NCBI GenBank assembly: GCA_903872345.1
Contig: CAIQKM010000187.1
Span: forward strand, 62,001 to 126,000
DNA: 64,000 nucleotides
Source: an uncultured Verrucomicrobia subdivision 3 bacterium
GTDB lineage: Bacteria > Verrucomicrobiota > Verrucomicrobiia > Limisphaerales > UBA11358
Reading direction: 5' to 3'
Positions within the stretch are counted from its first letter, which is position 1, and each line of letters begins with the position of its first letter. Both the position numbers and the translations under genes were made by a program. Positions 8,551-17,145 of this stretch are shown one piece after another. Below the pieces are notes generated by a model. It made no database searches. It was given only the letters and a program-made list of their open reading frames with translations, and was not told where the DNA came from.

Positions 8551-9507
8551 TTATTGGATCGGTTTTGTGGCCGCGTGCGGTGCGGGTGCGGTGGAGGACG
8601 GTGCGGGAAGGCCGTCAATGGTGCGCGGTTCCATCAGTTCCACGCGGGTGCCGTCCGGATCATAGAGATTCAACTGGCGTTTGCGGTTCACGCCGGTGCG
8701 GATTTCGAGGGTGCGGGTGTAGCCGATGCGCGGGGCGCGTTCCTTGAGGGTGGCGGCGGCTTGCGCGATGTCCGGCACTTCCAGACATAGATGATGGGCG
8801 ACGCCGCGCTGGGTTGGGGCCGGCAGTTCGGAATAGAGCATGAATTCGATGAAGGGCCGGCCGTCGGGAACCTGTTCATGCACCCAGCTCAGCATGGCGG
8901 GATCTTTGGTGCCGCGCCAGAGTTCATGGAAACCCAGGATGCCCTCGTAAAAGTTTTTGGCCGCCGGCAGGTCGCCGACCAGAATGCCCAGGTGCGGCAT
9001 GTTGGTGGCAATGCGGCTGTCGGGCAGGAACTTTCCGGCATTCAACGTTGTCCAGCCCGCCGGGGCGTATTGAACCATTTCAACGGTGTGGCCGTCCGGG
9101 TCGGTGATGAAATAATTCAGGTTGCCGATCCGGCCGGTGCCAACGTGGTCGGGCACTTTTACGCCGTGCGCGGCGAGGTAATTGCGCATGCCGGCGGCGT
9201 CATCGGTTTCCAAGGCGATGTGGTTTAGGCGGTCGCTGCCGGCGGTCTTCTCGGGATAGAGTTCGATGCTCTGGTGGTCGTTGATTTTGACCCAGACGAT
9301 GGCGAGGGTGCCGTCTTGATTCGTGAGCGAATACGGTTCGGCAAAGCCCAGGAAGTCGCGGTAAAAGGCCCGGGTGCGAGCCAGATCATGGGCATACAGG
9401 GCGATGTGCGAAAGGCCGAGAATATGCGGGCGCTTGGCTTCATCCGCCGCCAGCAAGGGCAGGGACCCCAGCAGCAGGGCGGTGAACGCGAGTGTCGTTG
9501 GTTTCAT
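8551..9507 (-). CDS. Exported protein with two VOC (glyoxalase-fold) domains
   Basis: This 318-residue protein has a signal peptide (MKPTTLAFTALLLGSLPLLAA) followed by two VOC modules. The first runs about 28-155 (GLSHIALYAHDLARTRAFYRDFLGF ... DPDGHTVEMVQY); the second runs about 170-300 (PHLGILVGDLPAAKNFYEGILGF ... DPDGTRVELMEP). Metal-ligand positions (H in SHIALY, E in VEMVQY, H in MPHLGI, E in VELMEP) are kept, so a metal-dependent dioxygenase, isomerase or lyase is possible. VOC enzymes are usually cytoplasmic, so the clear signal peptide is unusual. The substrate is unknown. The Pro/Ala-rich tail (about 302-318) is probably disordered. It is cotranscribed with the GH36 gene. Confidence 0.82.
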   Translation of the reverse strand: MKPTTLAFTALLLGSLPLLAADEAKRPHILGLSHIALYAHDLARTRAFYRDFLGFAEPYSLTNQDGTLAIVWVKINDHQSIELYPEKTAGSDRLNHIALETDDAAGMRNYLAAHGVKVPDHVGTGRIGNLNYFITDPDGHTVEMVQYAPAGWTTLNAGKFLPDSRIATNMPHLGILVGDLPAAKNFYEGILGFHELWRGTKDPAMLSWVHEQVPDGRPFIEFMLYSELPAPTQRGVAHHLCLEVPDIAQAAATLKERAPRIGYTRTLEIRTGVNRKRQLNLYDPDGTRVELMEPRTIDGLPAPSSTAPAPHAATKPIQ

Positions 9508-9889
9508 TTCTTGGCCGGGCGGTTTGGTTATTAATTATGGCGATATTAGCAGGGCAAAGGCAATGCCGCAGGAGGTTATGCCACTTCCCGTTTGGAATGG
9601 CATCGGCGGTCTCGGAAGGAGCGCGGGCTGCAGCCCGCTGCAATGACCAAAACGGTCAAGCGCCAGCAAGTGCCAGGCCGCCTTCATTTTGGACGCGGAA
9701 GCGGCGTGAACGCCGCGCCCAGCGCGCTTGGCCGGCAAACGCAGGTTAAGCCAATGGTAACGCTGGCAATTCGCAAGTTGCTGCGGGTCACAGGTCCGCG
9801 CTTCGGGGCAGTGGCAGGATGTGACCTTTGCGACCGGCGCCACGACAGATGATTTGCCCAAATAACCGGTCTCCATTTATATTTAGGCC
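9508..9889. repeat. Intergenic repeat cluster between divergent genes
   Basis: This 382-bp divergent gap has no credible gene but several inverted repeats. There is a 16-bp perfect palindrome GCGGGCTGCAGCCCGC (9623-9638), TGACCAAAACGGTCA (about 9644-9658), and GCGGCGTGAACGCCGC (about 9700-9715). A near copy of the last, GCGGCGTGAACGTCGC, is at about 1846-1861. A copy of a 19-bp repeat is at 9805-9823 (first copy 4078-4096). The GGAGCGCGG...CTG...CAGCC pattern resembles the arms of the large inverted repeat at 59580-59724. Confidence 0.6.
9854..9883 (+). promoter_or_regulatory. Promoter with start of transcription at the GH2 start codon
   Basis: TTGCCC (9854-9859) and TATATT (9878-9883) are separated by 18 nt. 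The ATG at 9890 is six bases beyond the -10 box, so the mRNA would be leaderless; no SD is present. Confidence 0.45.
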
Positions 9890-11725
9890 ATGAAATCCTT
9901 CGCTTCCCTCTGGCTGGGTGTGTTGTGTCTGGTGGCGGCCGCAACCCGGGCGGACAATATTCCCGACTTGTTTCTCCACGGCGGCGTGTCCCTGAACGGC
10001 GAATGGAAGATGATTGTTGATCCGTATGAAAGCGGTTTCTATGACTACCGCTGGAGTCAGCGCGACAAGGATGCCAAGCCGTCCCGGGCGGAGACATTTT
10101 ATCTGGATGTGAAGCCGGCCGATGCCGGCGAGCGGGTGGAATATGATTTCGACCAGTCGCCCTCGTTGCAGGTGCCGGGGGATTGGAACACGCAGAAGCG
10201 CGAGCTGTTTTACTACGAGGGCACCATTTGGTGCCGGCGCACCTTTGAGTCGCCTGAACTGGCCAAAGGGCAGCACGCGTTCCTGCGTTTTGGCGCGGTG
10301 AATTATCGCGCGGATGTGTATCTGAACGGCCAGCGGGTGGGTACGCACATTGGCGGGTTCACGCCGTTCACCTTTGACGTTACCAAGCTGCTCGCCAAGG
10401 GCACGAACTCGCTGGTGGTGCGGGTGGACAACAAGCGGGCGAAGGACGCGGTGCCCACGCTGAATACGGATTGGTGGAATTACGGCGGCATCACCCGGGA
10501 CGTGACGCTCGTTGCCACGCCGGCCGAATATATTGCGGATCATCGCATCTGGCTTGAATCGGAAACCACGCACGCGATTGCCGCCACGGTGCAGATTGCC
10601 GGCGGCAAGGCGGGGGAAACGGTTCAGGTGGCGATTCCGGAGCTGGGCGCCGATCTCTCGGCCCAGACCGATGACGCTGGAAAAGCGGCCTTTCATTTCA
10701 CGCCGGCCCAGTTAAGTCTGTGGAGTCCGGACAGCCCCAAGCTCTATGAGATTCGGATCACCCATGGCGAGGATACGGTGACGGAGCGGATTGGTTTTCG
10801 CACCATTTGCACGGAGGGCCGGTCGATTTTGTTAAACGGCAAACCCGTTTTTTTGCGCGGTATTTGCATTCACGGGGAATTTCCGCTGAACGGCGGCGGC
10901 CGGGTCACGAGTCCGGAGCAGGCGCGGCAATTGCTGACGTGGGCGAAGGAGTTGAACTGCAATTTTGTGCGGCTGGCTCATTATCCGCACTGCGAAGCCA
11001 TGACGCGCCTCGCGGATGAAATGGGCATATTCGTCTGGTCCGAGGTGCCGGTGTACTGGACGATTGACTGGACCAATGAAGCGACGTTTCAAAACGCGCA
11101 AAGCCAGCTCTCGGACAACATCCAGCGCGATGCCAACCGCGCGAGCATCATCATCTGGTCGCTCGCCAATGAGACGCCGGTGAGTCCGGCGCGCACCCGT
11201 TTTCTGACCCGGCTGGCGCAGCGGGCGCGGGCGCTGGATTCCACGCGGTTGCTCAGCGCCGCCATGGAGAAACACGCCAAGGACGGCGCACCCGAGGTGA
11301 ACGTGGTGGAGGATCCGCTCGCCGACGTGGTGGATGTGGTGGCCTTCAATCAATACGTGGGCTGGTACGACGGTCTGCCGGGAAAATGCGGTCGCGTGCG
11401 CTGGGAGATTCCCTACAACAAGCCGCTGTTCATCAGCGAATTTGGCGGCGACGCCAAACAGGGGTTGCACGGCGACAAATCGCAGCGCTGGACCGAGGAA
11501 TTTCAGGCCGACCTCTATCGCCAGACCTTGCCCATGGTGGACAAGATTCAAGGGCTGGCCGGATTCTCGCCGTGGATTCTGGTGGATTTCCGCTCGCCCA
11601 AGCGCGTGTTGCCGGGCATTCAGGATGGTTTTAACCGCAAAGGTCTCATCTCCAGCGAGGGGAATAAAAAGGCGGCTTTCTACGTGTTGCAGGAATATTA
11701 CCGCCAGCGGGCGGCCGCCCAGTAA
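9890..11725 (+). CDS. Exported GH2 enzyme, beta-glucuronidase-like
   Basis: This 611-residue protein has a signal peptide (MKSFASLWLGVLCLVAAATRA) and the full GH2 layout: sugar-binding jelly roll (about 25-205), Ig-like domain (about 207-305) and TIM barrel (about 307-605). The acid/base Glu428 is in IIIWSLANET and the nucleophile Glu517 in LFISEFGGDA. LNTDWWNYGGITRDV, FNQYVGWYDG and the compact length are closer to beta-glucuronidase/beta-galacturonidase than to LacZ. Specificity remains an inference. It precedes the DUF362 fusion on the same strand by about 150 nt. Confidence 0.88.
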   Translation: MKSFASLWLGVLCLVAAATRADNIPDLFLHGGVSLNGEWKMIVDPYESGFYDYRWSQRDKDAKPSRAETFYLDVKPADAGERVEYDFDQSPSLQVPGDWNTQKRELFYYEGTIWCRRTFESPELAKGQHAFLRFGAVNYRADVYLNGQRVGTHIGGFTPFTFDVTKLLAKGTNSLVVRVDNKRAKDAVPTLNTDWWNYGGITRDVTLVATPAEYIADHRIWLESETTHAIAATVQIAGGKAGETVQVAIPELGADLSAQTDDAGKAAFHFTPAQLSLWSPDSPKLYEIRITHGEDTVTERIGFRTICTEGRSILLNGKPVFLRGICIHGEFPLNGGGRVTSPEQARQLLTWAKELNCNFVRLAHYPHCEAMTRLADEMGIFVWSEVPVYWTIDWTNEATFQNAQSQLSDNIQRDANRASIIIWSLANETPVSPARTRFLTRLAQRARALDSTRLLSAAMEKHAKDGAPEVNVVEDPLADVVDVVAFNQYVGWYDGLPGKCGRVRWEIPYNKPLFISEFGGDAKQGLHGDKSQRWTEEFQADLYRQTLPMVDKIQGLAGFSPWILVDFRSPKRVLPGIQDGFNRKGLISSEGNKKAAFYVLQEYYRQRAAAQ

Positions 11726-11881
11726 GACTCAAAAGACTCAAACAGATGAGGTTAATAATTCCGCCACGCGCGGAGAAACCGGCGGTCGGGGCTTGGTGAT
11801 GGTATTAGTTTAGAAAAGAAACGAGTGCGAATGGTAAAACAATCTTGATGATTCAGAGCTGACCGGCAATTCTAAATGACC

Positions 11882-14497
11882 ATGAAAAAAACAAACAAGT
11901 CCCCGGCTGGGGGACGGCCATGGCGGCTGGCCGCCTTGGTGAGCGGACTGGTGGCGCTGATCTGGTTTTTGGTGCGGGTGATTCCGAAGCCCAGCCGGGC
12001 CGGTTATCCCTGCCAGCGGGCGGCTTTTCCCGTGGCCAGCGGTTTTGTGCTCTGGCTGATGGGCGCGTTTGGCATCAAGGTGATGGGCGGGCGGCTCGCC
12101 CGGCTCTGGACCGGCACGCGGAAGCCGGTCGCCTGGGCGGCGCTGGCCACGATCCTCGCCGTGGCGGGCTGGACGCTGGCCATTTTCACGAACCAAAGCG
12201 CGGCGCAGAGCAAGGCGGCGATTGTCACGGATTTTCATTTTATTCCCGCTCCATCCAACCAGCCCGTCGGCACGGCGCGGGGCATTTTCCCCGGGCGCGT
12301 GACCTGGGCGCGGGATCCGCAGGCCACGCATTGGGCGGGGCATTGGCAGCAAACATCCGACCAATGGTGGCTGGATGAAAACACCGACCAGACGCGGGTG
12401 GACGCCATGCTGGCCGCCACGCTCACCCGGCTCACGGGCGCCGCGAATGAGGAAGGCGCCTGGAAAGCCATATTTGAATTTTACAACCAGCGCGCCCGGG
12501 CGCTGGAGCATCGCGGCTACCAGCCCGGTGAAGTGGTGGCCATCAAGATCAACCTGAACAACAGCGAGCACGCCGTCAAAGCGGACAATTACATTGATGC
12601 CGCGCCGCAGATGGTTTTGGCCATGGTGCGGGAACTGGTGCGGCAGGCCCATGTGCGGCCGGAAGACATATTGATCTACGATGCCCGCCGGCTGATTCCG
12701 CCGTGCATTCTCACCAAGGTGTGGGGCGAGTACAAGGACGTGCGGTTTGTGCAGCAGAAGCCGGCCCAGCCGGAACAGCCCAAGAATCCCGGCTACGGCG
12801 ATTACCACGGGCTCGAAGGCGCCCAATGGGTGGAGGGCGTGGATTATTCCAACGGCAAATACAAGGACGCCCGGCTGATTCCGAAACAGGTGTTCGATGC
12901 GACGTACATTATCAATCAGGCCCTGCTCAAGGCGCATTCCTATCCGTATAACACCATGGAAAACGGCGATGAAGGCCAGACCGGCATAACCATGTGCGGC
13001 AAAAATCATTTCGGTTCCATCAAAGGCACGCCCGAGTTGCATCCGGCCATCAACACCGACCAGGAGGGCAAACCCAATTCCTATTCGCCGATGGTGGATC
13101 TCGCGGCGTCGCCGCATCTGGGGGCGAAGACGATTCTCTACGTGCTGGACGGCCTGTATTCCGGCCGCAAATGGCGCTCGTATCCCATTCATTTTCCCAA
13201 CCCGCCGTTCAACAACCGGGTTGAGCCCTACGAAAATCCGGACTGGCCGGCCAGCGTGCTGGCCTCGCTGGACGGCGTGGCGCTGGACTCCGTCGGCCTC
13301 GACATTCTTTTTGCGCAGACCAAAAACAACAACGATGCGCAAGGTCATCCCCGGGTTTTGATCCGGGCCAACGCGGACAACTATCTCTTTGAAATGGCCG
13401 AGGCGGAGCATGCGCCGTCGGGCACCGTTTACCGCCAAAACGGCGTCCCGGTCGGCAGTCTGGGCGTGCATGAACATTGGGACAACGATGCCACCATGCG
13501 TTACTCGCGGAACCTCGATCCGCAGAACGGCAAGGGGATTGAATTAATTTATTTGCCGCTGAACGGATCGGCGTCTTTGGCCACCAATGCCCCGGCGGAA
13601 ACGGCGGCGGTGCCAGTGCCGGAGCAAGCACCCGCTGCGCCGGCAGCCCTGCCGGGAAACGGTCTGGCCGCGCATGATATGTTTTATGCGGGCGAGGCCA
13701 AGGTGGAACAGATGTTCATCATTCGCGGCGGCAGCATTGTCTGGTCATACACGCACAACGGGCAGGGTGAGATCAGCGATGCCACGTTGCTGCCGAGCGG
13801 GAATATTCTGTTTGCGCATCAACATGGCATCACCGAAATCACCGCCGCCAAACAGGTGGTGTGGAATTACGATGCGCCGGCCGGGGTGGAGATTCATACC
13901 GCCCAGCCCATCGGCACCGACCGGTTGTGGTTCATTGAGAATGGCAACCCCGCGAAGTTCAAGCTGGTGAACAAGACCACCGGGGACACGGAAAAGGAAT
14001 TCACTCTGCCGGTGGCGAACCCGGGGAAAATTCACGGTCAGTTCCGGCGCGCCCGGCTGACGGCGGCGGGAACGTTGCTGGTGGCGCACATGGATCTCGG
14101 CAAGGTGGTCGAGTACGACCTGAATGGGCAGGCCCTCTGGTCGGTGCAGGTGCCGGGAGTCTGGTCGGTAACGCCGCTGGCCAACAGCAACATTCTGGTG
14201 AGCAGCACCCGGGGATTTGTTGCTGAAATGAACCGTGCCGGTCAAACCGTGTGGGAATTCAAAACGTCGGAAGCGCCGGCCTGCAAGCTCTCCAATCTGC
14301 AAACGGCCGTGCGCCTGCCCAATGGCAATACCCTCATCAACAATTGGTTCAATCAATGGGGCGGCAAGTTCGATGCGGGTAATCCGCCGATTCAAGCCAT
14401 CGAGGTCACCCCGGACAAACAGGTGGTTTGGGCCTTGCGTTCCTGGACGGAACCGGCCGTGCTGGGACCGTCCACGACCATTCAGGTGCTGAATTAA
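11882..14497 (+). CDS. Membrane-anchored DUF362 domain fused to a PQQ-like beta-propeller
   Basis: The frame can start at ATG 11876 or 11882, giving about 871 residues. Three hydrophobic helices (roughly 15-37, 45-70 and 82-102) anchor the protein. Residues about 110-560 look like DUF362: AIKINLNNSEHAVKADNYIDAAPQMVLAMVRELVRQA, ILIYDARR, INQALLKAHSY, GITMCGKNHFGSI and DGVALDSVGLDILFAQ. After an Ala/Pro linker (about 565-590), residues 600-871 form a propeller with repeats such as GGSIVWSYTHNGQGEISDATLLPSGNILF and PNGNTLINNW, as in arylsulfotransferase-like or PQQ-like proteins. The function of the combination is unknown to me. DUF362 proteins often bear Fe-S clusters, but no ferredoxin CxxCxxC is visible. 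A possible promoter is TTGATG (11845-11850). Confidence 0.7.
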   Translation: MKKTNKSPAGGRPWRLAALVSGLVALIWFLVRVIPKPSRAGYPCQRAAFPVASGFVLWLMGAFGIKVMGGRLARLWTGTRKPVAWAALATILAVAGWTLAIFTNQSAAQSKAAIVTDFHFIPAPSNQPVGTARGIFPGRVTWARDPQATHWAGHWQQTSDQWWLDENTDQTRVDAMLAATLTRLTGAANEEGAWKAIFEFYNQRARALEHRGYQPGEVVAIKINLNNSEHAVKADNYIDAAPQMVLAMVRELVRQAHVRPEDILIYDARRLIPPCILTKVWGEYKDVRFVQQKPAQPEQPKNPGYGDYHGLEGAQWVEGVDYSNGKYKDARLIPKQVFDATYIINQALLKAHSYPYNTMENGDEGQTGITMCGKNHFGSIKGTPELHPAINTDQEGKPNSYSPMVDLAASPHLGAKTILYVLDGLYSGRKWRSYPIHFPNPPFNNRVEPYENPDWPASVLASLDGVALDSVGLDILFAQTKNNNDAQGHPRVLIRANADNYLFEMAEAEHAPSGTVYRQNGVPVGSLGVHEHWDNDATMRYSRNLDPQNGKGIELIYLPLNGSASLATNAPAETAAVPVPEQAPAAPAALPGNGLAAHDMFYAGEAKVEQMFIIRGGSIVWSYTHNGQGEISDATLLPSGNILFAHQHGITEITAAKQVVWNYDAPAGVEIHTAQPIGTDRLWFIENGNPAKFKLVNKTTGDTEKEFTLPVANPGKIHGQFRRARLTAAGTLLVAHMDLGKVVEYDLNGQALWSVQVPGVWSVTPLANSNILVSSTRGFVAEMNRAGQTVWEFKTSEAPACKLSNLQTAVRLPNGNTLINNWFNQWGGKFDAGNPPIQAIEVTPDKQVVWALRSWTEPAVLGPSTTIQVLN

Positions 14498-14592
14498 GGG
14501 TCGGCGCCCCAAATCGCCTGGAAACCATGGTTGCCGGTCTTACGGCCTACGTAAGGTCAGGTTCCGCGTGGTTGCGCCCGGGCTTCCATTCG

Positions 14593-14611
14593 TACCCCCC
14601 AAAGATGCGAC
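14593..14611 (+). promoter_or_regulatory. Shared regulatory motif, copy 1 (upstream of GH78 operon)
   Basis: TACCCCCCAAAGATGCGAC lies 109 nt before the GH78 ATG. Identical 18-nt cores occur at 34082-34099 (plus) and 30918-30935 (minus), all in gaps flanking or inside the two-component locus. Here ATGCGAC (14605-14611) is also repeated inverted as GTCGCAT (14623-14629). TTTGACCCG follows 73 nt after the motif start (14666-14674); the copy at 34082 has the same nonamer at an offset of 76. Inferred binding site for the regulator encoded at 30180-30872. Confidence 0.65.
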
Positions 14612-14720
14612 TCCGACCGGCGGTCGCATGCTTTAAAATCCTGTAATAAATTATCCATCAACGCATTTGACCCGACCGGCTGGGCCCTGCCGCCCTGCCG
14701 TCGTGGCTGTTTTTTTGATC

Positions 14721-17138
14721 ATGAAATTCTTCCTGCTCACCGGACTGGCGGGGCTGATAGCCCTGGCTGCGCATGCGGAAACGTTGCCGGTGCCGGCGGC
14801 GGACGACATTGGAGTGAAGTTGGATCAGTCGTTCATCTGGACCCGGGAGTCATCGCCCACCAATCAATCGTTGCAGGTTGGTTTCCGGCGCAGCGTGGTG
14901 CTGCCGGTGGCGCCGATTGCGGCGCGGCTGCATCTGTTCGCCTACACGCGCTACCAGTTGTTCGTGAATGGCGACTATGTGGGGCGCGGTCCCAACCGGT
15001 TTGAAAACCGCCGGCCGGAGTATGACACCTGGGACATTGCCGCCCGTCTGCACGCGGGCACGAATGTGCTGGCCGTGCTCGTGCATCGCGACTGGCCGGG
15101 AGAGAATGCCAAATCGACCGGGATGACCTTGAGCCGCATCCGGCGGCATGCGCCGGGTTTCACGGCGCGGTTGGAACTGCAGGCGGCCGGTCCGGCAACC
15201 GTCATTCCGACGGATGAATCCTGGCATGCGTTTGCGGAAACCGGATACGGTCAGCCGGTTCAGCACTCGTATTCTTCCATTCCCGATAATTTTAATGCGC
15301 CGTCCTCGCCGGGTGACTGGATGGCGGTGGATTTTGATGATTGCAACCTGCCGGTGGCTGAACGGTTGGACACGTCAAACCGGGAAGCCTGGCCGGTGCT
15401 CTCGCCGCGCACCATTCCGTTGCTGCGGGAAAAGGCGGTGGAGTTTTCAATTCAGCCGGCTATGGGCGAGAGTGCCTTGACCAATGGCAACGAATGGAAG
15501 CTGACCTGTTCGCGCATTGTCCAGGCGTATTGGGTGCTGGACATGGATGCGGCGGCGGGAACCAAACTGGTGATGACGCCGCAGTTGCCCGAGGGCAAAC
15601 ATGGATCGCCGAGCGTGTATATCTGCCGGGCCGGTCGCCAGCGTTGGCTGGGCGGCGATACCTTTGCCCTGAACGCGCTTTCCGTGCGGGTGGAATCCGG
15701 CCAGGCGGCGTTGTTGTCGGCGCGGTTGGTGGAAGTGAATTATCCGTTTGAGCGCGTGGGGAGTTTTACATGCAGTGATCCGATGTTAAACCGGGTATGG
15801 GAACTGACCGCCCGTTCGCTGGAGTTGTTGAGCGAGGACGCTTACACCGATTGCGCGGATCGGGAGCGTTCGGAGTGGATGGATTGCGATCCGCCGATGT
15901 ATGACGCTACGCGGGTGATGGAGGCCGGTCCGGGGACCAATGGCGTGAAGGTTTGGAGCGATCCCCGGCTGTTCGCCAACATGCTCCGCCGCGTCGTCTT
16001 GACGCAGGAGCCGGACGGCATGTTGCGGGCGCGCACCTGTTCGGAGCTGATTGATATTCACACGCGCATGGAAGATCGCGCCTGCGACTGGGTGGAGGGT
16101 TTGCGCAAATATTATGAGGCCACCGGCGACAAGGAATTGATCCGCGAACTGTGGCCGAATTGCGAACGGCTGCTGCAATGGTTCGCCAGTCGCCGGACGG
16201 GGGATGGCCTTGTTAAGGCGCGCGAATGGATTGCCTGGGATAATCCGATGAGCTATGCCACCTGCGAAGGGACGGGAAACAACGCCTTCATCCAACGCGC
16301 CTTCGCGGATGCCGCGTGGCTGGCCGGTGAGACCGGCAACGCCACCGCCGCCGTCCGCTGGCAGTCCGTGGCGAACCGGCTTCGGACCGATTTCAACCGG
16401 CTCCTGTGGGATGAAACGGATGGTTGCTATTACTCGGCCGCCGGCACGCCGGAAGTGCTTCCCGGGGACCGGATGTTCAAGAAATCCATCACGCTCGAAT
16501 CCGTGGACGGCCGGATCGAGCCGACGTTGCACGCCAATCTGTTTGCGCTGGATCGCGGTCTTGTGCCGCCGGACCGCCGCGACCGGGTGGTTGCCTGGAC
16601 GTTGCAACATGAAGCGCAGATTACGGCGGTGATGGCGAATTACTATTATTTCAAGATTCTCTTTGCGCTGGATCGGAGCGATGCGGATCAAACCGTGCTA
16701 GACCGGATCCGGCATGGCTGGCGGGGGATGATTGATTCGCCGTGGCAGACGAGCTGGGAATCCATGCGCGGCGGTTCCAAGGTGCATTGTTACGGCATCG
16801 TGCCCGGCTACATTCTGAGCGCCTATGTGCTCGGCGTGCGCCGGGACGCCCCCGTATGGAAACATGAACTCATCATTGAACCCCATCTGGCGGATCTCAC
16901 GCAGGCGTCCGGCGTGGTGGTTACGGAATTCGGTCCGGTGTTGGTGGCGTGGACGAAGGCGGGCGACAAGCTGAATTTCCAAGTTACGGTGCCGGCGGGG
17001 GGCAAAGCCCGGCTCGCCTTGCCGGCAAAAGCGGGCGTTAACGAAGTGACGCTCGATGGCCAACCGGTGAAGGGAACGGTTCAAGGGGCGCGGCTGGTGT
17101 TTGCTTTGGCCGCCGGTGTCCACACAGGAGAAGAATAA
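14721..17138 (+). CDS. Exported GH78-like alpha-L-rhamnosidase
   Basis: The ATG at 14721 gives a signal peptide (MKFFLLTGLAGLIALAAHA) and 805 residues; the longer frame from 14667 would bury it. The layout is N-terminal beta-sandwich domains with LHLFAYTRYQLFVNGDYVGRGPNR and YDTWDIAARLHAGTNVLAVLVHRDWPG, an (alpha/alpha)6 barrel from about 370, and a C-terminal beta-sandwich (about 700-800). YTDCADRERSEWMDCDPP corresponds to the DC..R.ERxGW substrate loop of GH78 (Bac_rhamnosid6H), and PWQTSWESMRGG to the late barrel motif. It removes terminal alpha-L-rhamnose. First gene of a five-gene operon; the GH30 start is 7 nt past its stop. Confidence 0.82.
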   Translation: MKFFLLTGLAGLIALAAHAETLPVPAADDIGVKLDQSFIWTRESSPTNQSLQVGFRRSVVLPVAPIAARLHLFAYTRYQLFVNGDYVGRGPNRFENRRPEYDTWDIAARLHAGTNVLAVLVHRDWPGENAKSTGMTLSRIRRHAPGFTARLELQAAGPATVIPTDESWHAFAETGYGQPVQHSYSSIPDNFNAPSSPGDWMAVDFDDCNLPVAERLDTSNREAWPVLSPRTIPLLREKAVEFSIQPAMGESALTNGNEWKLTCSRIVQAYWVLDMDAAAGTKLVMTPQLPEGKHGSPSVYICRAGRQRWLGGDTFALNALSVRVESGQAALLSARLVEVNYPFERVGSFTCSDPMLNRVWELTARSLELLSEDAYTDCADRERSEWMDCDPPMYDATRVMEAGPGTNGVKVWSDPRLFANMLRRVVLTQEPDGMLRARTCSELIDIHTRMEDRACDWVEGLRKYYEATGDKELIRELWPNCERLLQWFASRRTGDGLVKAREWIAWDNPMSYATCEGTGNNAFIQRAFADAAWLAGETGNATAAVRWQSVANRLRTDFNRLLWDETDGCYYSAAGTPEVLPGDRMFKKSITLESVDGRIEPTLHANLFALDRGLVPPDRRDRVVAWTLQHEAQITAVMANYYYFKILFALDRSDADQTVLDRIRHGWRGMIDSPWQTSWESMRGGSKVHCYGIVPGYILSAYVLGVRRDAPVWKHELIIEPHLADLTQASGVVVTEFGPVLVAWTKAGDKLNFQVTVPAGGKARLALPAKAGVNEVTLDGQPVKGTVQGARLVFALAAGVHTGEE

Positions 17139-17145
17139 TTTTTTA

